From Dipteris shenzhenensis (lineage: Eukaryota > Polypodiophyta > Polypodiopsida > Gleicheniales): a stretch of DNA of 64,000 bases. The notes beneath the pieces were generated by a model. That model saw only the letters and a program-made list of their open reading frames with translations. It searched no databases and had not been told where the DNA came from. The DNA is taken from the NCBI GenBank assembly GCA_047967505.1, contig CM106541.1; one strand, given 5' to 3'. A program made the translations under genes and the position numbers. Shown here in pieces: positions 1 to 13,370 of this stretch (its first letter is position 1; each line of letters begins with the position of its first letter).

Positions 1-2
1 AT

Positions 3-2780
3 GTATCAGGGGTATTTGATCATGTTGTTGCAATAACCGAGCAGCCAAGCACTTCTTTGTGGCATTGCAGGTTGGGACACATAAGCCAGAATGGAATGAA
101 ACTCTTATGCCGTTTGGGTTATGTACCGCATTTGAGTTTCTCTGATTTTGAATTTTGTGAGCATTGTCTCTATGGGAAGCAGACTAAATCAGCCCATAAA
201 AGAAGGGGAAAGAAAGAGTTTGAAATGCTTGATTTGGTGCATTCAGATGTATGTGGTCCCATGCCTACACGGTCATTAGGCGGGTCTGAATACTATGTGA
301 CATTCATTGATGATGCAACTAGGAAAGTGTGGGCTTATGCTATAGCTCGGAAGAGTGATGTGTACCAAGTATTTCAGAAATGGCTGGCCTTGGTTGAGAA
401 TCAGTCAGGTAGAATGCTTAAATGCCTACGGACTGACAATGGTGGAGAGTATCTCTCTCATGACTTTCAGCATTTCTGTGATACTCGTGGGATTAAGAGG
501 GAGCTTACATCCCCTCGTACTCCAGAGCAAAATCCAGTTGCAGAAAAGATGAACCGTACCATTCAAGAAAGGTTGCAATGCATGCTTTCCAATGCAAGTC
601 TTTCTGGTGGTTTTTGGGCTGAGGCAATGAAGACTGCAGTGCATGTGATCAATAGATCACCTAGTAAGAGTTTGGATGGTGGTATTCCTGAAGAGGCATG
701 GAGTGGCAAGAATCCCTCTTACTCTCATTTGCGTATATTTGGGTGTGAGGCATATGCACATGTCCCAAAAGAGCTTCGAAAGAAGCTAGATCCTAAGTCT
801 AGGAAATGCATCTTTCTGGGTTATGGTGAAAGTGGAGAGATGGGCTATCGTCTCTGGGATCCAGAAGCAAAGAAGATCATACGCAGCCATGATGTGGTCT
901 TCAATGAGAAGAAGATGCATAAGGCACCCATGAGGGATGTGGAAATGAGGAGAATCACTTTCCAGGATGTGAATCCACCTGCATATGTTGATAGACAGCA
1001 AGCTGTCCATGCACCAAATGTGCAAGAAATGGTACCACCAAGTACTCCCACAAATATACAATCAAGGGTGGATGATGGATCATCTATTGGTGGAAATGAT
1101 GAGCCAAATGTGGCTGATATGCAAATGGGACAGCAAGCTGAAATGCCATTGAGAAGATCATCTAGAGTGTCTAGACCACCTGATAGGTTTGTTCCAGGGG
1201 TAGACTATGTGATGCTTATTGATTGCGGGGAGCCTTCTTGCTACAAAGAGGCTATGATGTGTGAGGATCAACGCAAGTGGGAGTATGCTATGCAATCAAA
1301 GATGAGTTCACTTATGAAGAATAAGACTTGGGACTTGGTTTCTTTGCCACATGGAAAGAAAGCATTGCCATGTAAATGGGTCTACAAAATGAAGGTCACA
1401 GGTGATGATGTGCCTAGGTACAAGGCCCGTTTGGTTGCTAAAGGGTTCAAGCAAGAGAAGGGTGTGGACTTTGATGAGATATTCTCTCCGGTTGTGAAGA
1501 TGACCACACTTAGATGCATGCTTGGACTAGTGGCAATAGAGAATATGGAGCTTATGCAGATGGATGTCAAGACAGCTTTCTTGCATGGGGATTTGCATGA
1601 GGAAATTTACATGGTGCAACCGGAAGGCTTTGAAGAAAAGGGCAAAGAGGATTTAGTTTGCAAGCTGAAGAAGAGTCTCTATGGTCTTAAGCAAGCGCCT
1701 AGAGAATGGTATCAGAAGTTTGATGCTTTCATTCGATCCCAGGGTTTTAGAAGGAGTGAAATTGATCAGTGCCTCTACACTAAAAGGGCTAAGGATAATA
1801 GCTTGATAATCTTGGCACTATATGTGGATGATATGCTATTGGCTAGCAAGAATACTTATGAGCTAGATGCATTAAAGGCCAAGTTGCATGAGGCCTTTGA
1901 TATGAAGGATTTGGGACTTGCAGGTCATATTCTTGGTATGCGCATCACACGTGATCGGAGTAGGAAACTCCTTTGGCTTTCACAAAAAGAGTATGTTACA
2001 AAAGTATTGCAGCGTTTCAATATGGAGGGGGGGAAGGCAGTGAGTACTCCATTGCCTCCATATGTGAAACTGAGTCATACAGATAGTCCCAAATCAGATG
2101 AGGAAAGGGCCATGATGGCCAAGGTTCCTTATGCATCAGCAGTTGGGAGTCTTATGTATGCTATGATAGCTACTAGACCAGACATTGCATTTGCAGTGGG
2201 AGTTGTTAGCAGGTATATGGCTAATCCAGGAAAGAGGCATTGGGAGGCAGTTAAGTGCATCATGAGGTACATGAAGGGTACCAAGGAGATGTGCATTTGC
2301 TTTGGTAAAGGAGACGTGCGTGTACTTGGGTACACAGATTCAGACTATGCAGGGCATGTGGATAGTAGGAGATCCACTTCTGGTTATGTGTTCACCTTTG
2401 CAGGTGGTGCAATGTCGTGGATGTCTCGCGCACAGAAGTGCGTTGCTTTATCTACCACAGAGGCTGAGTATGTTGCAGCCACAGAGGGTTGCAAGGAGGC
2501 CATATGGCTTGATCGGCTAGTGGGAGATTTGGGGATTCATACAGGTGTACCGACATTGCATAGTGATTCCATGAGTGCTATTTAGCTAGCACGGAATAAG
2601 GTCTTTCATGCAAAGACCAAACACATTGAGGTCAGGTACCATTTTATCAGGGAGGTACTTGAGGACAAGCGCATAGACCTTGTCAAGGTTCATACAGATG
2701 ATAACCCTGCAGATATGCTGATGAAGAGTCTACCTAGTCAGCGGTTTGAGTATTGTCGTGTATTGATGGGCATTGGATAG
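3..2780 (+). pseudogene. Ty1/copia retrotransposon pol (5' truncated by window edge, one stop)
   Basis: The frame is open from base 3 and enters mid-protein, so the element continues off the left edge. Counting residues from the Leu codon at 57, the order is GAG-pre-integrase (about 1-60), integrase core with catalytic D64, D127 and E163 (DD35E spacing), reverse transcriptase with YVDD at 589-592, then RNase H with the GYTDSDYAG and LSTTEAEY motifs. Integrase before RT defines Ty1/copia. An in-frame TAG at 2583-2585 interrupts RNase H within SAI-stop-LA, where relatives commonly carry Gln or another residue. The frame then continues 64 codons to a natural TAG at 2778. Apart from that stop the polyprotein looks undamaged, so the copy is fairly young. 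The product would make and integrate cDNA. Classification is certain; activity is unlikely. Confidence 0.95.
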
Positions 2781-2836
2781 TATGCTCACTAGTTGTTCTC
2801 CCTTAAAGGCACATTGTCCTTTAATAAGTGGGAGGT

Positions 2837-3007
2837 TGTGGGGGTTAAAGGTCACTGTGCCTTAACCCCGGTTATGTACAATACTCAAACACATATATAA
2901 ATGAATGTAAAAGAAGATTAGGGTGGTTCTGCACCCACCAAAACTTGTGTGGCTCTCTGTCTCTCTCTCTCCTTCTTCCGTTCTTGCTTCCGTTGAGAGC
3001 ACTCTCA
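2837..3007 (+). repeat. 3' LTR of the left copia element
   Basis: A purine run (about 2827-2835, polypurine tract) follows the pol stop, and the LTR begins TGTGGGGGTTAAAGG. The right end is placed at CA 3006-3007 because from 3008 onward the sequence matches the second unit at 35385. That gives a short LTR of about 171 bp. A TATA-like ATATATAA lies near 2893. The 5' LTR and target-site duplication lie outside the window, so the exact end is inferred from the homology break. Confidence 0.7.
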
Positions 3008-4223
3008 GCCGGCTACATAGCCGAGCCCCTTCGCCCATGCCATCTTATGCCCCTTCCTCCATGCCGTCAAGAGGTCCTTTTGTCTTGCAGAGCCGTCAGC
3101 ATACTCCTGTGCAGTCGAGAATCGGTTCTCCAGCCATGAGTGGTCCACGTAGTCCCATGTAGTCTCCAGCTACGAGTGGTGGCCAGCGTACTAGCTCGAC
3201 ATGACATGGTAGCAGGTGTAGTAGCAGGGAGAGCGGTGGGGGATGCATGGCACAGTGCTTTGGGAGGGGTGGTGGTGGGGACGAGGATGATTCAGATGAT
3301 TTAGACGTGCCTTCGGTTCTCCTTCGGTTATGGTACGATCTTCTATGACATCACTCAGACAGGAGGCATCTTGATGGATGCATGGGGGAAGGACATCATG
3401 GCCTTCATGCACTCTGTAATTGCTAAAAATTATAGAGATTTCTTTATCTACTACAAAGACCATCCAAAGAGGTTGGCTGATGAGACCCTCGCTACTGTTC
3501 ACTCTAGGTATCATAACCCCCCCAATCTTCAGTTCACAGATAAATGGGCCAAGTCAAATATTGTTACAATACTAGGCAATAAAAGATCTTTGCTTTAGAG
3601 GTAGGCACTAGCGGAGCTTGCCAGGCTCAAAGGAGGTCAACCAACAAGGGGCCTGCCCCACACCACTCACAAGCGTGAGTGGAAGAAAGCAATGAAATCA
3701 ACGAGGGAGGAATCTAGTCTGCAGCACGTGGAGGCACAAAGGATCCAAATGGAGCAATATGGAAGCATGCATTTTGGAGTAGGGGGTGTTGAATCATGGG
3801 AGGCCCAATTTGTAAGTATCGATCTCAAATTATATTGTCTATGTAGTTTATAAGGAGGTTGTTTCTTTGTACTAACCCCTCCGCAAAAATTGTCATCTTG
3901 CAGCTTGATATCATGGGCAGATACCCTACTCTTGTCGAGACAGCCTACCACCACCACCATCGCAGAGAAGATACATGGAAGCACTTTTATAATGACGGGT
4001 TGATTACTGAGGAGCAGTATATCCGAGCTATTGGAGCATCCCCCGAGGTATTTGAAAGTAATTAAATAATGTCAATAATATAAGTAAAGATTTGGTTTTT
4101 CATACATTGATATATGTTGTCCCTTCTTTACAGGCCCCTGCACAAGAAGACGAGGAAGGAGGTGGAGAAGGGAGCACAGAAGGGAGTGTAGAAGGGAGCG
4201 ACGACGTGGAGAACTTAGATTAG
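3008..4223 (+). pseudogene. Plant transposon accessory protein (En/Spm-associated type), copy A, broken
   Basis: Three exons can be followed. Exon 1 runs to 3811 with donor GT at 3812. Exon 2 is 3904-4047, with acceptor AG at 3902-3903 and donor at 4048. Exon 3 is 4134-4223 and ends in TAG. Exon 1 encodes a Ser/Pro/Gln-rich start, a Gly/Asp linker and a conserved-looking block around AFMHSVIAKNYRDF and FTDKWAKSNI. Exon 2 carries a His run in TAYHHHHRREDTW, and exon 3 is Glu/Gly-rich. The layout resembles plant Ptta/En/Spm transposon proteins, which is inference. Damage: TAG at 3160, 3596 and 3602, TGA in place of the CGA seen in copy B near 3202, and a small duplication near 3315 that shifts the frame. 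It is dead. Its subterminal-like array follows at 4600-4900. Confidence 0.6.
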
Positions 4224-4599
4224 TGGTAGAAGTAGTGCTAGCTACTCTTTTCTGTACTTAAAGCCACTGGTGTGGCTTCGTGCCTCTTGTATATACACTC
4301 CTCTTATTTTTGGTACTTGAAGCCATAGGATGTGGCTTAGCTTCGTGCTATATGTACATACAAGCACTTTTTGAGCATTCAATTTTCTTGTGTAACGTTC
4401 TATCAATTAATGCCTTGTGAACTAAACGTTTTGGAGTTGTACTGTTTTATTTGGAATTGTAATTGTCGGCTATAGACATGCTTGCAAGAGTGCTAATTAA
4501 AATGCGGTTGGCTGTAAAAATTGAATTACACAATGTGGAAATGGAATTCCTGTAACTACATAGCATACACAACATACATAGCATTTTGTAAATTTAAAA
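4224..4599. other. 3' flank of accessory pseudogene
   Basis: This AT-rich spacer contains two similar short stretches (TACTTAAAGCCACTGG... and TACTTGAAGCCATAGG...), each followed by TGTGGCTTCGTGC-like sequence, so a small internal duplication is present. No coding potential was recognised. The same sequence occurs in copy B at about 36588-36960. Confidence 0.5.
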
Positions 4600-4900
4600 A
4601 AGATTATGTAGCACGTCTATCAAACCATCTATAAATGCATCTATATACGTGTCTGTCTATTCGAGGACCGTCTATTTATGCGTTTATAAAAGCGTCTATA
4701 CACGTGTTTAATGATGCGTCTGTCTATTTTTAAAATTTTCTAGCAAAGCATCTATTTAGGTGTCTATATGCACGTCTATACGTGTGTCTGTCTACTATAT
4801 AGATGTGCCATTAGACGCTAGTCTCTAGACGTGTAAATAAACGTGCCCGTAAGTTTTTTTTTTAGTTGAGTAAATGCGTTTGTGTGCACGTCTATAGGTG
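4600..4900. repeat. CGTCTAT-type short-repeat array (candidate CACTA subterminal repeats), copy A
   Basis: Many degenerate copies of C(G/A)TCTAT(A) spaced roughly 10-25 bp apart, for example near 4615, 4628, 4641, 4652 and 4695. Dense short direct and inverted motifs next to a transposon gene are typical of CACTA subterminal regions that bind the element's own accessory protein. Copy B has the same array at about 36960-37260, plus a second cluster on the far side of its gene at 34680-34870. Confidence 0.55.
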
Positions 4901-6360
4901 CTTTGTCTTATTGTGGGGGGGACAAAAGATTATGTGAGGAGAATTCAAATTGTGCAAACACGTTCTGGAGCTCAATGTGTTCAAGGAAATCCATTATGAG
5001 AGGGGGTAGAAGTTGTAGGAAGAGTGCAAGGGAGAAAAAAACGGTCGAGAGGGATAGAAGCAAAAACAATGAAGGCAATGGAATAGTGGAGGCTTAAGTT
5101 GCTGTCTGAGTGCAAGGGAGAAAGAAATAGTCGAGAGGGATAGAAGACAAAACAGTGAAGGGAATGGAATAGCAGAGGCCTAAGTTTGTAGCCGCACTAC
5201 AAGGAATTTTCAAGGTGAGAGCCACCATGGGGGTTGGCCCAAATTTTCATTAATTCAAGGCAGTAGTACTACCTTGCATGGTAATGAGTGATTAGAGGTG
5301 ATTAGGTTTCATGATTTACATCTATGGTAATTACTGTCATCATTTTGTTAGTGGTGGACATCAGTGGTGGACATCAGTGGTGGCATCTACGATTACAAAC
5401 CACATCTGTGGTTGCAGCTAAGATTCCATTAGGATGGCAGTTAATTACCAACCAACCACTGTAGTGGCCCGCAAGTACTCACTTGCTAGTTACCACCATC
5501 GGGCTTGCAAGCATGATGAGTAGAGTGTAGTTAAATACCAGTCACTAGGCTTACATGGTAATGAGTGATTAGAGGTGATTAGGCTTCATGATTTACGTTT
5601 GTGGTAATTATTGCCCGGTGGTGGTGGTTGTCATTAGCCACATTTGTGGTGGCTAAGATTCCACTGGGCTGGTAGTTAATTACCAGACACTGCAGTGTAG
5701 AGTGTAGTTAATTACCAGTGACTGGGCTTGCATGATCAATATATTGTAGTTAATTACCATGGTTAATTACTAGTTAAATACCAGTTAATTACCAAGATGA
5801 TGACATCTGTAGCTAGTTATCACCATCGGTCTTGCATGCTCAGTAGAGTGTAGTTAATTACCAAGATGGTGGCATCTACTTCATGATTACTAGCCACATC
5901 AAAATTAATTTCCACTACCATCGGTGGCATCTATGGTGGTGCCTAAGATTCCATGAGGTTGGCAGTTCATTACTAACGACCAAAGTGGGCTACAATTAAT
6001 ATATCTCATGATTAAATTTACATGGAACCCTCCTTGCATTTTGGTTAATTAAGGTGGTGATTTAAAATGTCTCATGATTATTTGGATGGCACACCAGCCT
6101 CTACGTCAAAAGGGAGAAGAAGAACATGTTCCACGCTGGCTCAAACTTTGATTAAGATAAGGTCCGTGGCGTTTGGCATTTCACTACTTTGCTTAAAAAT
6201 GGCTCATGAAATATTTGGATGCAACCACCCTCAGATTCTGGCTAATTAAGATGGTAGTCATGATTATTTAGATGGAACACCTAGCCTCCCGGCATCTAGC
6301 CACACCATCGTGGCTCGAACTATATAATATATAAGGTCCCTCGTATTTGGCATTTGGCAT
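4901..6360. other. AT-rich noncoding spacer with TTAATTACC-type repeats
   Basis: No supported gene. CACTACAAGGAATTTTC at 5195 resembles a CACTA-element terminus, but no matching opposite end was found. From about 5280 to 6050 short motifs recur (TTAATTACCA, ACCACCATCGG, GTGGTGGCATCTA, AAGATTCCA), giving a degenerate repeat texture. The block is duplicated in unit B at about 37261-38690 with small indels. Confidence 0.5.
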
Positions 6361-7790
6361 TTTGCTATGTTGCTCTCATTCGCCCCTGCTCTGCTACTTT
6401 TCTCCACTCACCCTCCTTCAGCTCTCTTCCGCCCCGGCTGTACTTTTCTCCATGCTCCCTCCTCCAACTCTCATCACTCATCTGCTCCCTTATTCATCTG
6501 CTCCATTGCTCACCCACTCATCTTCACCATGCCTATTTCAACTACTACTACCCCTCAATGCAATGTGATCCCAATCTTGTCTGCCTTCTTGTATAGGGTG
6601 ATTGTGTTGCACTCTGCAGGAGTGGAAAGGCTGGCTCTTGTGGAATTCCTTCTTTCCGTCAGTCGATTCCCCCTACATCTGCATGTCACTCTAGAGCTTG
6701 GATGGCATGCATAACTGTAGCCTCTATATGGCTGTGCTATATCGATTCCCCCTAGATGTCGATGAAGTGCTCATGATTTTCATAGCAAAGTACTCTTGTC
6801 TTATTGGGGGGGCCATAATTGGAGTCCTGGCAATGTGCAGAGTCCTTGGCCTCTCCATCATCTCCTCCATTGGCTCCCCAAAAAACTCAAATGCAGCAAG
6901 CTAGCTTGGTAGCAATACTGAGTTGTACAATATTCTCTTACTATCAGCAATCATCAATATTGAGTTGTACAAATATCCTCTTGCTCAACGAGGCTCATAA
7001 CCACTCAGCAATGGATGGATGTAATCTTTTGGCCTCAAAGACTCTCAGTGATCTTTTGGCTCGTTGAATGTAATCTTTTGGTCTATAAGACTCTTAGAAA
7101 TTGTTGAGTTTTTTCAAATTTAAACTCTTTTGTTCAATTTGAGGCTCTCAATATAAACCGTCGTCAAGTTTCTATATATACCACTCAGCAATGGTTGAGT
7201 GGTTATGGTCACTAGATGTAATCTTTTGACCTCTAAGGCTCTCAGCAATTACTGAGGTTTTTATAAATGTAAGATCTTCTATTGAATTATTGCTCTCAGT
7301 ATAAATTCAAGTTGTTAATTTTTATATATCTTGTTATTGGTGGATGTAGATGTAATCTCTTTTGCTCAATCGAGAAGATTCCATGGAGCACAATGGTGAA
7401 GGATTCCCTACTTTAGCACTGTGTTCATTGGAATATTACCCCTGCCCCCAAAAACATTGCACACAAGTTTCCTTCTTATTGTAAACATTGACCTCTAGAG
7501 CATATGCATATTCTTAAGTGATGCTTAAAGCCTATATCCAAAACTATATGGATAGACCTTTGAAATTTTATGCATATTCAGAGAGCATATGCACAAAGTT
7601 TTACAACTTTGAGCTTTTGAAGCATATACATGAAAGGTTTATGCATACATTGTGTAGGATATATGCTTATTGCTTCAAGGTTTTAAAGATTTTTGGATGA
7701 AGCTTCATCTAGAAGGAAGAAAATAATACAAACAACCTACCCCATATCATTGCAAATGCTTAAGGCATTACAAATGGCATTGCAAATGAT
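6361..7790. other. Noncoding spacer, no gene recognised
   Basis: Short open frames here are pyrimidine-rich or AT-rich and carry no recognisable domain. Imperfect repeats with TGTAATCTTTTGG, CTCTCAG and CTCAGCAATGG occur between about 6950 and 7330. The block is present in unit B at about 38690-40130 with scattered substitutions, which do not preserve any reading frame. Confidence 0.5.
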
Positions 7791-7794
7791 TTAA

Positions 7795-7955
7795 GGAAAA
7801 AAGAGAGGAGAAGGGAAAGAGAAGGAGAAGGGAAAAAATAAAGAGGGAAAATTGGAAAAAAGAATGGGACAAAGGAGAAGGGAAAGGAGAAAGAGAAGAA
7901 ATTGGAGAAAAAAGATTAGGAGAAAGGAGAAGGGAAAGGAGAAAAGAGAAGAAAC
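7795..7955 (+). repeat. Polypurine (GAA/GGGAAA) tract, copy A
   Basis: The + strand is almost pure purine (AAAGAGAGGAGAAGGGAAAG and similar), so the reverse strand gives misleading Ser/Phe/Leu frames. The tract ends abruptly at about 7955, where satellite begins. In unit B the homologous tract continues much further, to about 40500, so unit A has a deletion of roughly 1 kb here. Confidence 0.75.
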
Positions 7956-7964
7956 GCATGGTCA

Positions 7965-10045
7965 AGAAGCCATATCTCCATGTTTTAACCATGCATCATG
8001 CATGGGCATTTAAAAAATGCCTTAGTGGCCTTCTAGGCATGCAAATGGGACAAGATGGCCATGATGCTTTGAATGGGTGTTAAACTCACATGTGTTAAGG
8101 TATGTTGAACTTATCATTCCCATCAAGCATATTTCCATGTTTTTGACCATGCATCTGATGTCCATAATAATTTTAATGGGATTTACAATAAACTAATTTT
8201 GATCACTTGCATCGTATCATGCCCATCGGCGGGTACCATTTGTATGGTCAAGAAGCCATATTTCCATGTTTTTGACCATGCATCATGCATGTGCGGGGAA
8301 AAAGTGCCTCGATGGTCTTCTAGGCATGAAAATGGGATGCCATGGCAATAATACTTTAATAAAATAAATAACTTAAGGCTCATTAAAAGTTTCATGCCGA
8401 TTAGGTAACATTTGCATGGTCAAGAAGCCACGTTTCCTTGTTTTTGACCATGCATCACACATGTGAGGGGAAAAAATACCCCGACAGTATTCTAAGCAAG
8501 AAAATGGTATCGATGTCTATGAGACTCTAAATAGGGATTATAATATAGTATTTTAAGCTTCATACAAAATACCATGCCCATCGAGGACCATTTGCATGGG
8601 CAAGAAGCCATATTTCCATGTTTTTGACCATGCATCACGCATGTGCCCTAAACAATGCCTTGGTGGCACTCTAAGAATGCAAATGGTACCCGACGGCCAT
8701 GATACCTTTCATGGGCCTTAAAATCACCTAGTCTAAGTATTTTTTAAATTATTATGCCCATTGGTACCATTTTCATGGTCAACAAGACATATTTCCATGT
8801 TTCTACCCACACATCACATATGGGCATACAAAAAAACACCTTGCTAGTCTTTTAAGCATCCAAATGGGACCTAGTTGCCATGATACTTTGTAGGGGCCTT
8901 GAAATAACCTAAACTAATTACCTCACAAATTATCATGCCCATTGAGTATGATTTCATGGTTAGAAGACATATTTACGTGTTTTTACCCAAGCATCATGCA
9001 TGGGCATACAAAACATTACCTCAGTGGTCTTCCAAGCATGCAAATGGGACTATATGGCCATGATACCTTGCAAAGGCCTTAGCCTCACCTAATTTCAGGG
9101 CCATGCAAATTATCATGCCCATAGGTACCATTCTCATGCTTAGAAGACATATTTTCATGTTTTTCCCATGCATCACCGATGGGCATACAATCCCATGCAT
9201 CACCCATGGGCATACAACAAAAGGATTTGGTGGTCTTCTAAGCATGATAATGGGACTAGGGATGATTTCTTAAGGTTAGTTTCGTCAAGAAGCAAAATTT
9301 TCATATTGGTATCGAAAGTTTATATGCCCTAATAAAAAAAAAGTTTGAAACATTCGCCAGGATTTGAAACTTTTATGTGAAAAATTTTAAATTTTTTCCA
9401 GGATTCACACATTTTATGTCAAAGTTCAAAAGAAAATATACAGAATTCTACTATATTCTATCAATATTGTGAATCTAAAAAAATGAGCCGAGCGACAAAC
9501 TTTCGCCAGGTTTTTATATTAATATATTAATATACCTTCGATAAAAACATCTATGAATAGGACTTGATGACTAGAATACCTTACACATACCTTAAGCCCC
9601 ATGCAAAGTTTCATGACCATTGGGTAGTGTTTGCATGGTCGAGACATATTTCCATGTTTCTTCCCAATGCATCAAGCATGGGCATATAAAAAAATGCCTT
9701 GGTGGCCTTCTAAGCATGCAGATGGTACTTGATGGCCATAATATTTTTAATGGGTCTTAAACTCAGCTAATTTAAGGCTTGCAAAAAGTAGCATGCCCAT
9801 TGGGTACCATTTGCATGGTGAAGAAGCCATATTTCCATGTTTTTGCCCATGCATCACGCATGGGCGTTTAAAAAAATACCTTGGTAGTTTCTAGGCATGT
9901 AAATTGTACCCGATGGTCATGATACTTTTTAGAGGACTTAAAATCACCTACTTGAAGGCCTGTACTAAGAATCATGCTAATGGGTTACCATACTCGTGGT
10001 CAAGAAGACATATTTCCATGTTTCTGCCCATGTATCACGTAGGGA
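7965..10045. repeat. Diverged ~180-bp satellite array, copy A
   Basis: Monomers recur about every 176-183 bp, recognisable by ATGCCCAT(T/C)GG...ACCATTTGCATGG, then a block with AAGAAGCCATATTTCCATG, then CATGCATCA, then GTCTTCTAAGCATG. Monomer starts lie near 8216, 8392, 8572, 8752, 8932, 9112, 9610, 9790 and 9973. A segment at about 9260-9590 is not satellite. Monomers are strongly diverged and rich in CATG/ATGCAT palindromes. Short open frames across the monomers are not genes. Related arrays are in units B and C. Confidence 0.85.
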
Positions 10046-11187
10046 CTTACCATTTTCCGAGCTAAAACCCCCGAGCTTCCAAGATTTTGGAAGTTTGAAA
10101 GGCTGAATATGTTGGCTTTATCATGTTTTTTACATAATAGTTTGACAATATTTTTTAAAGGACTAGCCTAGGAATTTTTAAAAAATCGAAAGGGGAACCA
10201 ACACAAAAGGCATTGTACCTTGCAAACCATACGTTGGAATGAGGAGGTTAAAAAAAAAAAATGTTGCTTTGTTCATGCTTATCCCAATGATGGATTCAAA
10301 TTTGATATTTGAGAAGCCCCAACATTATTTCTTTGGCAAAATAGGGATGGGAGCTAATACAAAAAGCATCACAACTTGCAAAGTGCACCTCAGAATGAGA
10401 AGGTGTAAAAAACAAAAATGCTCTTGAATTTTCATGCTCTATCTAATGAGGGTCTAATGACAGATTCAAAATTGAAATTTGAGAGGCCCCAATATATCAC
10501 TATTTTTTGGGCAAAATAGGGGGGATGGGGGGGGGGGAGGTCATGTAAACAGTATCACAACTTGCAAACTATATATTTAAATGAGGAGGTACCTTAACAC
10601 TCTTTGGACCACAAAATCTAGTATACAAAGTCCTATCCATAAAGCATTTTATCAATGCTTTTACCAATAGAATTATCACCTCTGGTATATTTCTAGAGAG
10701 GTTCTTGACAAACATACCAATGGAACAAAGAATTTTCAACAATTTTGACAAGTAGGATCCATTTTTTCCATGTTTTGTCATCATGTATGGATTATCCAAT
10801 AACCTAGTATTGCATTGAAGAGGAGGATGCACTAAATGAGGATGAAATAATGCACGACATGATTAACACTTAGTTTGGTGCTCCTTCACCCTAGAATGAA
10901 AGAGAAAAAGATGTGGAAGTTAATAGGGAGGAAAGCATGAGTCTTAAGGAGCCAAAGAGCTTGCAACGTGAGCAAGCACCATGTAGTATGAAGGGGCAAG
11001 TAGATCTCATCTTGCAGCCATTCTTTTGATCTTCAATTTACAAGCAACCTATGGATGGTAAAAAATTAGCATTCTTTCCCTCTTTTGGTAAGAGTTCTGC
11101 CTAGTTTTGATGTATTCTAAACTATAATTTCAAGCATGTACTTCCAATTTGTTGCTTTGAATTCATTGAATGTATCAATGTATCAAT

Positions 11188-11190
<3 letters not shown>
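10046..11190. other. Noncoding spacer, no gene recognised
   Basis: The block includes two similar stretches (about 10200-10330 and 10340-10470) sharing AATGAGGAGGT or AATGAGAAGGT, the CAACTTGCAAA motif and a GCAAAATAGGG motif, so it is a degenerate tandem repeat. A poly-G run lies near 10528. Unit C carries the same DNA at about 52440-53584, while unit B lacks most of it. Confidence 0.5.

Positions 11191-11242
<52 letters not shown>
11191..11242 (+). repeat. (GA)n microsatellite, copy A
   Basis: Uninterrupted GA dinucleotides span about 52 bp. The same locus is 32 bp in unit B (42669-42700) and 32 bp in unit C (53585-53616), a length polymorphism between duplicate copies. Confidence 0.95.
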
Positions 11243-11248
<6 letters not shown>

Positions 11249-13370
11249 ACTAATTCTTCACTATGCTATATTCCAAAGATATTGAAATAGATACATGTTC
11301 ACCCCTTAGGGTTAGGTTTTGTCCCAAAAATTTTGATCATATACGGTGATTTAAACCGTTTCACATATGGATGAGTCCACCTCCAATCACTTAGTGATGC
11401 TTCACACGTCTATCTTAAGTCATAAATCCTATCAAAGAGAAATTTAAATGCATTGCAAAGGCTATCCTTGCAGGATGAGAAAGTACAAGTGGTGACCAAA
11501 AAAAGCATGGTAACCATTTTGCAGTAAATGAAGACACCATGTAAGCAAAGGGATTTATCATTGGATCCAAAGATACTAAAGATGACAAAGAGGATGAAGG
11601 GAATTGAACAGCATCCCTATTTAGAGTGAACTTGGCTGTCAATAGCCATTGCATGGCTAGAGTGAATGGGCTTGAATGTATTTTAGGAATTGCCATGGAA
11701 GTATGTACTCAATCACATTCTTGCCAAGGAGGTAATCGACACCTATAGATACAAACTCTTTCAACCTGGCTAGCAACTATGATTATGGTGAATGAAGCCT
11801 AGGTGGTGGCAATTTGTAGGCTTCTAACCAATGAAGATATTCTTAAGTAGTTGTGTTTTTCCAACATTGACATTTGTTTGTTAACGAGTATGGAGGTTTT
11901 GAAAGAGTACTAATTGATTTCAATGCAATATAAGATACTCGATCTTTAGATATATAATGTGAAATACTAATTAAAAGCTATATTTTTTATTATGTTTCTA
12001 TAAAGGTAACTTTATGAATAGATCCAATATGATGAGATAAAGAATTTCTTATTGTACTTAACACTAAGAATTGGCCCCCAAGGTTGTTGTTTCCACACTT
12101 TGAGAAAAGCACTAAGAGCCAAGAATGTTTTTTCATTGGCAAGAGTGTCTTCTTTGGTGTAGTTTTTTGAGAGTCACCTTTGTCTCATACATTGTTATTC
12201 AAATCAGGTTATTTTAAATGTCCTTGTGACATGCAAAAATAAAGGCTTTTGCTACCATATACATTTGGAAACATTTTCATTGGAACAAAAGATCAAATTT
12301 GGACACATAAGAGTATGGTTATTCAATTAATGAATTGAATTCATAATAGAGTTATTCAAGTGCGAAAAGTAAGTGACCGAGGTTAATTTATAGGAGACGC
12401 TAAGATAAAACATCACATCCATCCTCTATTGTGGCCACCTCATTTCCACTTAACTAAGCAAGCTTGGTAGCCAAGCCTACTCGAATAAGATAGAGCCTGA
12501 TGTTGTGCTTTTTCCATCTAGTGTTCAATATTCTCGATCAATGAGACACTCGGCTTTATTGTGCATGTGAAGTGCCTAGATTCTCATAACATAATATAAA
12601 TGACACATGTGCTTTGGTTCTCTCCCAACTACATTATATCTCAAAATCCTAAACAAAAATGAAAATATGGGAAGTTGCTTGGAGGAGTTAATGTGATGAG
12701 TTCAATGAATAAACATCTTGAAGTAGGGTAAATAAATATATGGTGGACTGTCTCCCTTTGAAACGGATGTGTTCCCTGAGATAGGTACTCTCATGAGGAG
12801 TGATATGATGTGTATCCAAAATAAAAAGGCATGTCCCCCTTCCAATGATGTGTTGTTGAGGAGCAAGGCCAACACGTTGAGCATGTCCCCTTACACGGGT
12901 CAGCCTTGGTGAGGAACAAGGTGAGCATGTTGTGTATAGATAAGCAACTAAGAAAAGTCCCCACAAGTTGATTGATGTGAGAAAGGGGACACTATGTCAA
13001 GCTAGGCAACACGGATGACACACAATTGAAAGCTAAAGTGCAAGCAATCCACACACTCTGCTTTGGTGTCTCAAGCTCTTTTTAAGGCATTGGTTCGGTG
13101 GAGAGGAAGCAACGCTCGTACAGACCATGATGGCTTTTGTGCATTGAAGGTCATGACACGATGGTGAATGAGAGCATCTTGGAGGAGGAGTTTATATAGA
13201 GAGGAGCAGTTTTCTGTAGAGCACCTTGGAAAGAGTAATTTTGTATAGAGCAACGTGCGCCCTCAGAGCTGGATGCCTTCTTATGTCGTGTAAGGGGAAT
13301 AACGATATCCTATAAGCAGCAATGCAAACGTGTTGTAATATAAGTAAGATAGGACAAGGTCAAGAACTCG
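11243..13370. other. Spacer upstream of the BPS1-like gene, copy A
   Basis: AT-rich DNA with no supported gene. Short frames (for example a 92-codon reverse frame at 12688-12966) persist in unit C only because the DNA is nearly identical, and they have no recognised domain. Compared with unit C, copy A lacks a ~170-bp stretch around 12195 and has about 60 extra bases near 13155-13220. Confidence 0.5.

Noticed and set aside
7965-10045. Small conserved proteins in the satellite (MVKKPYFHVF-type frames)
   Set aside because: The frames recur with the 180-bp period, shift between monomers and start or stop at monomer landmarks; they are satellite translations.
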